NCBI GenBank assembly: GCA_007130025.1
Contig: SLTF01000181.1
Span: 1 to 18,834 of the forward strand
DNA: 18,834 nucleotides
From: Spirochaetales bacterium
Lineage (GTDB): Bacteria > Spirochaetota > Spirochaetia > DSM-27196 > PWMO01
Direction: 5' to 3'
How positions within the stretch are numbered: the stretch's first letter is position 1; each line of letters begins with the position of its first letter. The translations under genes were made by a program, and so were the position numbers. The notes beneath the pieces are model-generated. The model did no database searches. It was not told where the DNA came from and was given only the letters and a program-made list of their open reading frames with translations. Below are positions 7,401 through 13,763 of this stretch, piece after piece.

Positions 7401-7956
7401 ACCGGACAACCATGTGAACCTGCGCGGAACCGGAGCCCGTGTGGGCGATGGTGTGATGGACGTCGCAGTTGTAGAGGGCGAAATCGCCCGGTGTAAGCGT
7501 CGATTGTTTTTCTCCAACGGTCACCGTCACGCTCCCCTCAATCACCGTGAGATACTCTTCGGTACCGGGGGCGTGAGCGTCGGAGTCCAGTACCGAACCG
7601 GGATCGAAGGTGAGGAGATAGAGCTCAAGGTCTTCGGCCATCTCGATCGGCGAGAGAACCCGGATATGTGGACCGTGCTCGCTGGTGTCAAGGGTTGTGA
7701 TCTCCCGGCTCTTGGTGACCGAGAATTTCCGCACGGGTGACCCCCCGCCGTGGAGCAGGCTGTCGAGTTCGACCTCCAGCCCGCGTGCGATCTTCCAGAC
7801 GGTGGCGACCGTTGGGTTGACCTTTTGCGCCTCGATCTGCGAAAGCATCGCCTTGGAGACTCCGCTTTTTTCGGAGAGCATATCGAGGGTCATCTGCTGC
7901 TCTTTGCGAAGGCGTTTGATGTTCTGTCCGATCATTGGTGGTTTTGCGGGTTCCAT
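7378..7956 (-). CDS. XRE-family transcriptional regulator with C-terminal cupin
   Basis: 192 residues. An N-terminal helix-turn-helix (about 9-67: IGQNIKRLRKEQQMTLDMLSE, then GVSKAMLSQIEAQKVNPTVAT) is joined to a single cupin barrel (about 110-185) with GTEEYLTVIEG and LTPGDFALYNCDVHH, which may bind a small ligand or metal. This architecture is common among regulators of amino-acid, polyamine or sugar catabolism. AGGAG lies six bases upstream of ATG 7956. It diverges from an L-threonine dehydrogenase and its promoter is covered by an inverted repeat, so autoregulation and control of the neighbour are likely. The ligand is unknown; threonine or a breakdown product is a guess from context. Confidence 0.93.
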   Translation of the reverse strand: MEPAKPPMIGQNIKRLRKEQQMTLDMLSEKSGVSKAMLSQIEAQKVNPTVATVWKIARGLEVELDSLLHGGGSPVRKFSVTKSREITTLDTSEHGPHIRVLSPIEMAEDLELYLLTFDPGSVLDSDAHAPGTEEYLTVIEGSVTVTVGEKQSTLTPGDFALYNCDVHHTIAHTGSGSAQVHMVVRFTRRQWA

Positions 7957-8000
7957 GGCACGCTCCTGTTGACCGGGAATTGCTCCTGCGGTAGAGTGGT

Positions 8001-8022
8001 CTTGTTCAATATGATGAACAAG
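8001..8022. promoter_or_regulatory. Probable operator of the XRE-cupin regulator
   Basis: Perfect 8-bp inverted repeat: CTTGTTCA (8001-8008) and TGAACAAG (8015-8022) with a 6-base spacer. It covers the -10 region of the minus-strand promoter of the regulator and lies 66 bases before the divergent dehydrogenase gene. Position and symmetry fit a repressor dimer site. Confidence 0.65.
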
Positions 8023-8036
8023 CCATGGGCTGTCAA
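8008..8036 (-). promoter_or_regulatory. Promoter of the XRE-cupin gene
   Basis: On the minus strand, a consensus TTGACA (8036-8031), a 17-base spacer and CATATT (8013-8008). The -10 box sits between and partly in the arms of the inverted repeat, so protein bound there would block polymerase. Predicted leader is about 45 bases. Confidence 0.6.
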
Positions 8037-8087
8037 GCGCTGGAACGCGCCGTCACGTGAGGCCTGCGGTCAAGTGAGGCACAATCG

Positions 8088-9059
8088 ATGAAGATTCTGA
8101 TAACCGGCGCCCTCGGACAGCTTGGGTCCGAACTCGCTCCGGCACTGCGGGCGGCCTACGGCGAGTCCGCCGTTGTGCTGAGCGATATCCGAAGCGATGT
8201 CAATCGTGCGCTCGTGGAGTCTGGGCCGTTTTTTGCCATCGACTGCCGTGACGGTGCCGCCCTGGCCACGGTGGTGAGCCGCGAGCGCATCACGCGGATC
8301 TACCATCTGGCGGCCCTCTTGTCGGCCACCGGCGAGGCGCGTCCGCAGGACGCGTGGGACATCAATATCAACGGGCTGACCTCGGTGCTGGAGGTTGCCC
8401 GCGAGTACGGCTGTTCGGTCTTCACTCCAAGCTCAATTGCCGCGTTTGGCCCCACCGCACCCAAGGATCACACGCCGCAGGACACCATCCAGCGCCCGAC
8501 GTCAATCTACGGGATCACCAAGGTGGCGGGCGAGCTTCTGTGCGACTACTACTACAAGCGCTACAACGTGGATACCCGCGGCGTGCGGTATCCGGGCATC
8601 ATCTCCAGCGTGACCGCGCCGGGCGGGGGAACCACCGACTACGCGGTACACATCTACTACGCCGCGGTCCGCGAGCACCGCTACGAGTGCTTTCTGAAGG
8701 GAGACAGCTGCATGGACATGATCTATATGCCCGATGCGATCCAGGCGGCAATCGACCTGATGGAGGCCGATCCTTCGCGGCTGCGCCACCGAAACGCGTT
8801 CAACATCACCTCGATGAGTTTCACCCCCGAAGATCAGGCGGCCTACATTCGCAAGTACATCCCGGATTTTGAGATCAGCTACAACATCGACCCCGTGCGC
8901 CAGGCGCTGGCCAACTCGTGGCCAAACGTGCTGGAGGACTACGCTGCCCGAGTGGAGTGGGGGTGGAGTCCCCGGTACGATCTTGATGCCACCACGGCCG
9001 AGATGTTGAGTCTCATTGCCGCCCGCGAGTCGGGCGCTGTTGCGCCGGCGGATCACTGA
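8088..9059 (+). CDS. tdh: L-threonine 3-dehydrogenase, SDR/epimerase type
   Basis: 323 residues of the extended short-chain dehydrogenase family. GALGQLG (7-13) binds the dinucleotide and D33 after the second strand favours NAD. The catalytic residues are S115/S116 (TPSSIAAFG), Y141 and K145 (YGITK). RYPGIIS (167-173), PGGGTTDYAVHIYYAA (178-193), YMPDAIQA and the C-terminal NSWP plus EWGWSP are characteristic of the epimerase-like threonine dehydrogenases that oxidise threonine to 2-amino-3-ketobutyrate, rather than of sugar epimerases. No kbl (ketobutyrate CoA-ligase) gene is nearby. GAGG eight bases upstream supports ATG 8088. Its stop overlaps the start of the next gene, and it diverges from the XRE-cupin regulator. 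Confidence 0.85.
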   Translation: MKILITGALGQLGSELAPALRAAYGESAVVLSDIRSDVNRALVESGPFFAIDCRDGAALATVVSRERITRIYHLAALLSATGEARPQDAWDININGLTSVLEVAREYGCSVFTPSSIAAFGPTAPKDHTPQDTIQRPTSIYGITKVAGELLCDYYYKRYNVDTRGVRYPGIISSVTAPGGGTTDYAVHIYYAAVREHRYECFLKGDSCMDMIYMPDAIQAAIDLMEADPSRLRHRNAFNITSMSFTPEDQAAYIRKYIPDFEISYNIDPVRQALANSWPNVLEDYAARVEWGWSPRYDLDATTAEMLSLIAARESGAVAPADH

Positions 9060-10474
9060 TGGGACGGCCGAGCAAACCGCGCAAGCGCACCACCTACGTT
9101 CAACAGACCGTTGTCGATATCGAGCATCAGGGGTACGGAGTGGTGAAGCCCGAGGGGACCGTGCTCTTTGTGGAAGACGCGCTGCCCGGCGAGGTGATCG
9201 ATGTGCTGGTCACGCGGAAAAAGCGCGGCCATGGGTTTGGGGTCGTGGAACAGTACCACGAGCGATCCACCGTGCGGGTAGAACCCTTCTGTTCGCACTT
9301 CGGGACCTGTGGCGGCTGCCGCTGGCAGTATCTGCCGTACGAGAAGCAGCTCGAGTACAAGGAGTACTTCGTCCGAACCATCATGGAACGGATTGGGCGC
9401 GTGGACGACATGGAGTTCCTGCCGATTCTCGGCTGTGAGGCTGACCGGCGGTATCGGAACAAGCTCGACTACTCCTTCACCGATTCTCGCTGGCTGACCG
9501 CTGAGGAGATCGCTGAGGGGGGCGAGAACCTGGAACGTCGCGGGGTGGGCTTCCACGTCCGTGGTCGCTTTGATCGGATACTGGACGTTGAGACCTGCTA
9601 CCTCCAGCCCGAGCCGTCCAACGAGATCCGCTGTGCGATTCGCGACGCAACCATCGAACGGGACCTCTCCTACTATAACCCGCACCGCCACGACGGCTGG
9701 CTGCGATCGCTGGTGATCCGAACCAGCACGAATGGTGAGGTAATGGTAACCGTGGTCTTTGGCAACGATGATCACCGGGATGTGCGAGCGGGGATCTTTG
9801 ATCTCATTGAGAGCCGGTTCCCCGAAGTGGTGTCGATCAATTACATCATCAACACAACCCTGAATGATTCGCTTGCCGCACATCCGGTCCACCTCGCCCG
9901 TGGCCGTGACTACATCGTGGAGCGCTGTGGGGATCTGAATCTGCGGATCCACCCCCGTTCCTTCTACCAGACCAACGCCCGCCAGGCTGAGCGACTCTAC
10001 GCGGTGGTGGCCGAGTGGGCGGCCCTCACCGGTGGGGAGACGGTATGGGACCTCTATTGCGGAATTGGCAGTATTGCGCTCTTTCTGGCGCGTTCGGCCG
10101 GTCGGGTGTGGGGGGTGGAGACCGTGTCGGAGGCAATCGACAACGCGTGGGAGAACGCCCGCGAGAACGGGATTACCAACGTACACTTCAGCACAGGAGA
10201 TGTGAAGGACGCATTTGCTTCGCCGCCGGTGGAGGCCGGAACCCCCGATCTCCTGGTGGTGGATCCTCCGCGCAGCGGACTCCATCCTGATGTTGTCACC
10301 GCAGTTGTGGCGCTTGGGGTGCCCCGCATCATCTACGTCAGTTGCAATCCTGCGACCCAGGCGCGCGACGTTCAGATGCTGGCCGAGCGCTATCGGGTCG
10401 TGCGCTGCCGACCTGTCGATATGTTTCCGCAGACCCACCACATCGAGAGCGTGACCGAGCTCCGTCTCCGCTGA
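9059..10474 (+). CDS. rlmD: 23S rRNA (uracil-5-)-methyltransferase, RlmD/RumA type
   Basis: 471 residues. An N-terminal TRAM RNA-binding domain (about 10-70) is followed by the [4Fe-4S] cysteines C78, C84, C87 and C180, an SAM-binding Rossmann domain with DLYCGIGSIALFLA (331-344), SFYQTN (301-306), DPPRSGLHPD (402-411) and the catalytic C429 in YVSCNPAT, with E464 as likely base. It makes 5-methyluridine in 23S rRNA; which position (RlmD or the dual RlmCD type) cannot be told from sequence alone. It starts at TGATG, overlapping the threonine dehydrogenase stop by one base, with no ribosome site of its own, so translation is coupled. The Fe-S cluster requirement could tie it to the suf genes upstream. 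Confidence 0.92.
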   Translation: MGRPSKPRKRTTYVQQTVVDIEHQGYGVVKPEGTVLFVEDALPGEVIDVLVTRKKRGHGFGVVEQYHERSTVRVEPFCSHFGTCGGCRWQYLPYEKQLEYKEYFVRTIMERIGRVDDMEFLPILGCEADRRYRNKLDYSFTDSRWLTAEEIAEGGENLERRGVGFHVRGRFDRILDVETCYLQPEPSNEIRCAIRDATIERDLSYYNPHRHDGWLRSLVIRTSTNGEVMVTVVFGNDDHRDVRAGIFDLIESRFPEVVSINYIINTTLNDSLAAHPVHLARGRDYIVERCGDLNLRIHPRSFYQTNARQAERLYAVVAEWAALTGGETVWDLYCGIGSIALFLARSAGRVWGVETVSEAIDNAWENARENGITNVHFSTGDVKDAFASPPVEAGTPDLLVVDPPRSGLHPDVVTAVVALGVPRIIYVSCNPATQARDVQMLAERYRVVRCRPVDMFPQTHHIESVTELRLR

Positions 10475-10502
10475 GAAAACCGGAATAGTTTCGAGAACCG
10501 GG

Positions 10503-10531
10503 TTGACTCGGGACTGCTGCGCCGTTATATT
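10503..10531 (+). promoter_or_regulatory. troA promoter
   Basis: TTGACT (10503-10508), exactly 17 bases, TATATT (10526-10531); each hexamer matches consensus at 5 of 6. Predicted start is about 10538, within the palindrome that follows, leaving a leader of about 42 bases with AAAGGAG. Confidence 0.75.
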
Positions 10532-10547
10532 TTGATTAATCAAAATA
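10528..10547. promoter_or_regulatory. Palindromic operator at troA, probable TroR box
   Basis: TATTTTGATTAATCAAAATA is a perfect 20-bp palindrome. It overlaps the troA -10 box and the predicted transcription start, the position described for DtxR/TroR-type repressor sites. The regulator gene troR lies in the same locus. A related copy is found at troB. Confidence 0.75.
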
Positions 10548-10579
10548 AAAGATATGTATCCCAATGAAAGGAGTTTCGT

Positions 10580-11557
10580 GTGTTGAAGAAAATAGTGCTG
10601 GGTTGTGTGTTTGCGCTGGTGTTTGCGGTCTCGCTCTTCCCCGGGGGCCGCGCAGAGGGTCCGGCCTCCGTTGTGGTGTATCCCATTGATATCGTGGCAA
10701 CCACCGGAATGGTCGGGGATATCGTGGCCAACGTGGTCGGAACCAACGGATCGGTTTTCGTGCTGATGGACGACGAGATCGACCCGCATCTGTTTCGTCC
10801 TACCCGTGCGGATATCGCGCGGATGCAGCGCGCCGACATGATCTTCTATAACGGGTTGAACCTTGAGGGGCAGATGGGAGACACGCTGGTTCAGCTGGCG
10901 CGCACTCGACCGGTTTTCGCGGTAACGGAGCTCGTCGAGGAGTTCGTTCTGTTGGAAGATGAAGACTACGAGGGTGCCTTTGACCCTCACCTCTGGATGG
11001 ACGTGTCGCTCTGGATGGAAGCCGTAGAAGTGGTGGTACTGGCGCTGAGCGAGTTTGACCCTGCGGGAGCCGAATACTATCGCAGCAACGCCGACGCCTA
11101 TCTGGCGGAGTTGGAGGAGCTTGATGCGTACGTTCGGGAGGTGCTTGCATCGATTCCCGCAGCCCGAAGGTTTCTCGTAACCGCCCACGACGCCTTTGGC
11201 TATCTGGGAGTGGCGTATGGGCTTGAAGTGATCGGAGTCCAGGGGTTGAGTACCGAGTCGGAAGCGGGGCTGGAAGACATCAACAGTCTGGTGAGCTTCC
11301 TGGTAGAGAATCAAATTTCGGCGGTGTTCGCGGAAACAACCGTTGCGGACCGCGCCTTGATGGCGGTGATTGAAGGCGCTGCTTCGCGCGGCCACCAGGT
11401 GGCAATAGGGGGAGAGCTGTTCTCCGATGCAATGGGGCCGGCGGGCACCTGGGAGGGTACCTACATCGGCATGATGGACCACAACGCCACCACCATCGCG
11501 CAGGCTCTCGGTGGATCGGCGCCCCCTCGCGGGTTTCGCGGTAGACTCGCACCCTGA
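10580..11557 (+). CDS. troA: Metal ABC transporter substrate-binding protein (Zn/Mn)
   Basis: 325 residues of the cluster A-I (ZnuA/TroA/PsaA) family, which captures Mn2+ or Zn2+ outside the inner membrane. Residues 1-25 form a signal peptide (KK, hydrophobic core, likely cut after GRA); there is no lipobox cysteine, so it is probably not a lipoprotein. The metal ligands are H70 (IDPHLFRPT), H137 (FDPHLWMD), H203 (VTAHDAFGY) and D283 (GELFSDAMG), close to the spacing known for Treponema pallidum TroA. The loop before H137, His-rich in many ZnuA proteins, is acidic here (EEFVLLEDEDYEG). The start is GTG 10580 with AAAGGAG six bases upstream. First gene of the tro locus, behind the operator-covered promoter. 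Confidence 0.94.
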   Translation: MLKKIVLGCVFALVFAVSLFPGGRAEGPASVVVYPIDIVATTGMVGDIVANVVGTNGSVFVLMDDEIDPHLFRPTRADIARMQRADMIFYNGLNLEGQMGDTLVQLARTRPVFAVTELVEEFVLLEDEDYEGAFDPHLWMDVSLWMEAVEVVVLALSEFDPAGAEYYRSNADAYLAELEELDAYVREVLASIPAARRFLVTAHDAFGYLGVAYGLEVIGVQGLSTESEAGLEDINSLVSFLVENQISAVFAETTVADRALMAVIEGAASRGHQVAIGGELFSDAMGPAGTWEGTYIGMMDHNATTIAQALGGSAPPRGFRGRLAP

Positions 11558-11570
11558 GTCCGTCTATACT
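11542..11570 (+). promoter_or_regulatory. Second tro promoter, at troB
   Basis: TAGACT (11542-11547), 17 bases, TATACT (11565-11570); 4 of 6 and 5 of 6 to consensus. Predicted transcription start is at about 11577-11578, on the troB ATG. The -35 lies inside the end of troA. Confidence 0.5.
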
Positions 11571-11584
11571 TTGATTTATGAAAA
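11569..11584. promoter_or_regulatory. Degenerate copy of the TroR box over the troB start codon
   Basis: CTTTGATTTATGAAAA matches the central 16 bases of the troA operator at 13 positions. It begins at the fifth base of its -10 box, exactly as in the troA copy; over the 20-base -10/operator block 17 positions are identical. It covers ATG 11578-11580. Confidence 0.55.
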
Positions 11585-12435
11585 ACTCTACTTTGGGTTT
11601 ACCGAGTAGCGTGGATGCAACGGCCCCCGTATCGGGGCCGATCGCGTCGGAGCAGACGCCGTCTTCCGATGCAGACGGCAATCGTTGCGCCTTGCACATT
11701 CGCGACCTGACCGTCGCCTATCACCGTAAGCCGGTTCTGTGGGACGTCGATCTCGATGTTCCCCCTTCGGTGGTTGCCGGCATTGTGGGACCCAACGGAG
11801 CGGGCAAGAGTACCCTGATCAAGGCGGTTCTTGATCTGGTTCCGCACGCATCGGGTACGGTAGAAATATTCGGGAAGCCCTACCGCAAACAGCGCCGGCT
11901 CGTGGGCTACGTGCCGCAGCGCGAGAGCGTCGACTGGAACTATCCCATCAACGCGCTGGAACTGGTTGCCATGGGTCTCTACCGGACCATCGGATGGTTC
12001 CGCCGAGTCGGTCCCGTCTATCGCCGGCGCGCTCTTGAGGCGCTTGCGGATGTGGGTATGGCTGATCTGGCCCGTCGCCAGATCAGCCAACTCTCCGGTG
12101 GTCAGCAGCAGCGAATCTTCCTCGCGCGCGCCCTGGTGCAGGACGCAGACGTGTACTTCATGGATGAGCCCTTCTCCGGCGTGGATGCGGCAACCGAAAA
12201 GGCGATCATCGCCATTCTGCAGCGACTTCGGGAGGCGGGGAAGACGGTTTTTGTCGTTCACCACGATCTCGAGACGGTTCGCGAGTACTTTGATTACCTG
12301 ATCATGCTCAACATGCGCGTTGTTTCCGCCGGCCCGGTTGCCGATGTCTTCACGCCGGAAAACCTTCGCCGCACCTACGGCGGCCGGCTGACGCTTCTGG
12401 ATCGCGCGGTTGATGCCATGGGACGGTCACGATGA
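11578..12435 (+). CDS. troB: Metal ABC transporter ATP-binding protein
   Basis: 285 residues. ATPase of the Mn/Zn importer, working at the inner membrane face with TroC and TroD. Walker A GPNGAGKS (71-78), Q-loop VPQRESVDW (112-120), signature LSGGQQQR (172-179), Walker B VYFMDEP (192-198) and the switch histidine H229 (VVHHD). About 36 residues precede the usual domain start and are rich in Ser, Ala and Pro. There is no ribosome-binding site before ATG 11578, but a -10 box ends seven bases upstream, so a leaderless transcript is likely; a later start near residue 39 (TTG) is possible but also lacks a ribosome site. Its stop overlaps troC by four bases (ATGA). Confidence 0.93.
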   Translation: MKNSTLGLPSSVDATAPVSGPIASEQTPSSDADGNRCALHIRDLTVAYHRKPVLWDVDLDVPPSVVAGIVGPNGAGKSTLIKAVLDLVPHASGTVEIFGKPYRKQRRLVGYVPQRESVDWNYPINALELVAMGLYRTIGWFRRVGPVYRRRALEALADVGMADLARRQISQLSGGQQQRIFLARALVQDADVYFMDEPFSGVDAATEKAIIAILQRLREAGKTVFVVHHDLETVREYFDYLIMLNMRVVSAGPVADVFTPENLRRTYGGRLTLLDRAVDAMGRSR

Positions 12436-13763
12436 TCGCGGATCGACTCATGCGCGTGCTGACCCTCGCCGACTACAACACACGGGTGGTGATGTTTGGC
12501 ACGGTCATGCTGGGAATCGCCGGAGGTGTCATTGGCGTGTTTCTTCTGCTTCGCCGCCGCGCTCTGTTGGCCGACGCGGTCAGCCACGCCGCCCTGCCCG
12601 GGGTTGCCGGAGCATTTCTGCTCATCCTTGCGCTTGGAGGAAATCCGCGTAGTCTTCCCCTCCTGATGCTGGGAGCCCTGGTCTCCGGACTTTTCGGCAT
12701 GGGGTGCGTGCTCTTCATCACCCGGTTCACGCGGATTTCGCAGGACGCGGCCCTGGGAATCGTGCTGAGCGTCTTTTTCGGGTTTGGCATTGCCCTGTTG
12801 GGAATCATACAGCGCACGCGTGGCGCTCCGGCTGCCGGCTTGAACTCCTTTATCTACGGGAGAACGGCGTCAATGATCCGGGCGGACGCGATGCTGATCG
12901 GAACCGCCGCCCTGGTGGTGGTGGTCGTTTCGGTGGTCCTCTTTAAAGAGTTTCGGCTCTTCACCTTTGATCCCGACTTCGCGGCAGGGGACGGGTGGCC
13001 GGTTCAGCGTCTTGATACCCTGCTGATGGCGCTGGTTGTGGCGGTTACGGTGATCGGGCTGCAGGCGGTGGGGATCATTCTGGTGATCGCCATTCTGGTT
13101 GTTCCTCCGGCGGCCGCCCGGTTCTGGACCGACCGCCTTGATCACATGGTGCTGATATCGGCGGGCATGGGGGCCATCGGCGCCTATCTCGGCACCGGAA
13201 TCAGTGCGCTGGCGCCACGGCTTCCCGCCGGCGCGGTCATTGTCGTTGCCCACGGCGCGGTGTTTGTGGTGAGCATGCTCTTTGGCTCCACTCGGGGTGT
13301 CCTGCGGGATCTGTTTGCTCACCGCACGCTTGCTCGCAGAACCGTCATGCAGAACCTGCTGCGCGCGCTCTTTGAGTGCGAAGAGGCTGGACGTGGCGGT
13401 TCGGTCGAGTCGCAATGGCGCTATCTGACAACGGCTCGCGGCTGGATTGATCGTGAGTTGACCCGGGGGTTGCGACTGCTGCTGCATGATGGAAGCATCT
13501 ATCGACTGCCCGCGGGAGCCTGGCAGTTGACCGAACTGGGAAGGGTACGCGCCGCGCGGGTGACGCGAAACCACCGTCTCTGGGAGGTCTACCTGTTGGA
13601 GCACGCGGAGACGGCACGCGCCCACGTTGACCGGGGAGCGGACTACATAGAGCACGTGCTGGGGGAAGAGCTGGTAGCGGAGTTGGAAGCGGCTCTGCCT
13701 CGGTTTGGCAAGGTGGTCCCGGCCAGCGTGCACGTAATCGGGCCTGCCGGAGGCTCGGCATGA
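12432..13763 (+). CDS. troC: Metal ABC transporter permease fused to a DtxR-like C-terminal module
   Basis: 443 residues. Residues 1-290 are an ABC-3 (ZnuB/MntB) permease with about eight membrane segments and the family stretch DAVSHAALPGVAGAF (48-62). Typical members end near here, but this one continues for about 145 cytoplasmic residues that resemble a DtxR-family repressor: TVMQNLLRALFECEE (304-318) parallels the DtxR first helix, GLRLLLHDGSIYRL to WQLTELGRVRAARV the degenerate winged helix, then NHRLWE with H381 and E385, H398 (or D400), D404, and E407-H408 matching the dimerisation-domain metal ligands. A metal-sensing regulatory domain on the transporter is inferred. Starts at ATGA overlapping troB; its own stop overlaps troD in the same way. 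Confidence 0.92.
   Translation: MIADRLMRVLTLADYNTRVVMFGTVMLGIAGGVIGVFLLLRRRALLADAVSHAALPGVAGAFLLILALGGNPRSLPLLMLGALVSGLFGMGCVLFITRFTRISQDAALGIVLSVFFGFGIALLGIIQRTRGAPAAGLNSFIYGRTASMIRADAMLIGTAALVVVVVSVVLFKEFRLFTFDPDFAAGDGWPVQRLDTLLMALVVAVTVIGLQAVGIILVIAILVVPPAAARFWTDRLDHMVLISAGMGAIGAYLGTGISALAPRLPAGAVIVVAHGAVFVVSMLFGSTRGVLRDLFAHRTLARRTVMQNLLRALFECEEAGRGGSVESQWRYLTTARGWIDRELTRGLRLLLHDGSIYRLPAGAWQLTELGRVRAARVTRNHRLWEVYLLEHAETARAHVDRGADYIEHVLGEELVAELEAALPRFGKVVPASVHVIGPAGGSA

Noticed and set aside
8010..8015. Plus-strand TATGAT as a tdh promoter -10.
   Set aside because: A good -10 match, but no acceptable -35 at 16-18 bases upstream; kept only as a remark on the operator.
10475..10510. Terminator hairpin after rlmD (ACCGG and CCGGT segments).
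   Set aside because: The arms pair imperfectly across a 13-base loop and there is no T-run.
10538..10580. Mn riboswitch (yybP-ykoY type) in the troA leader.
   Set aside because: The predicted leader is only about 42 bases with no long stem, too short for that element.
9053..11482. An 809-codon open frame on the minus strand.
   Set aside because: It lies antisense to rlmD and troA, which have full motif support. It has no family features; long antisense frames are expected from the codon bias of this GC-rich genome.
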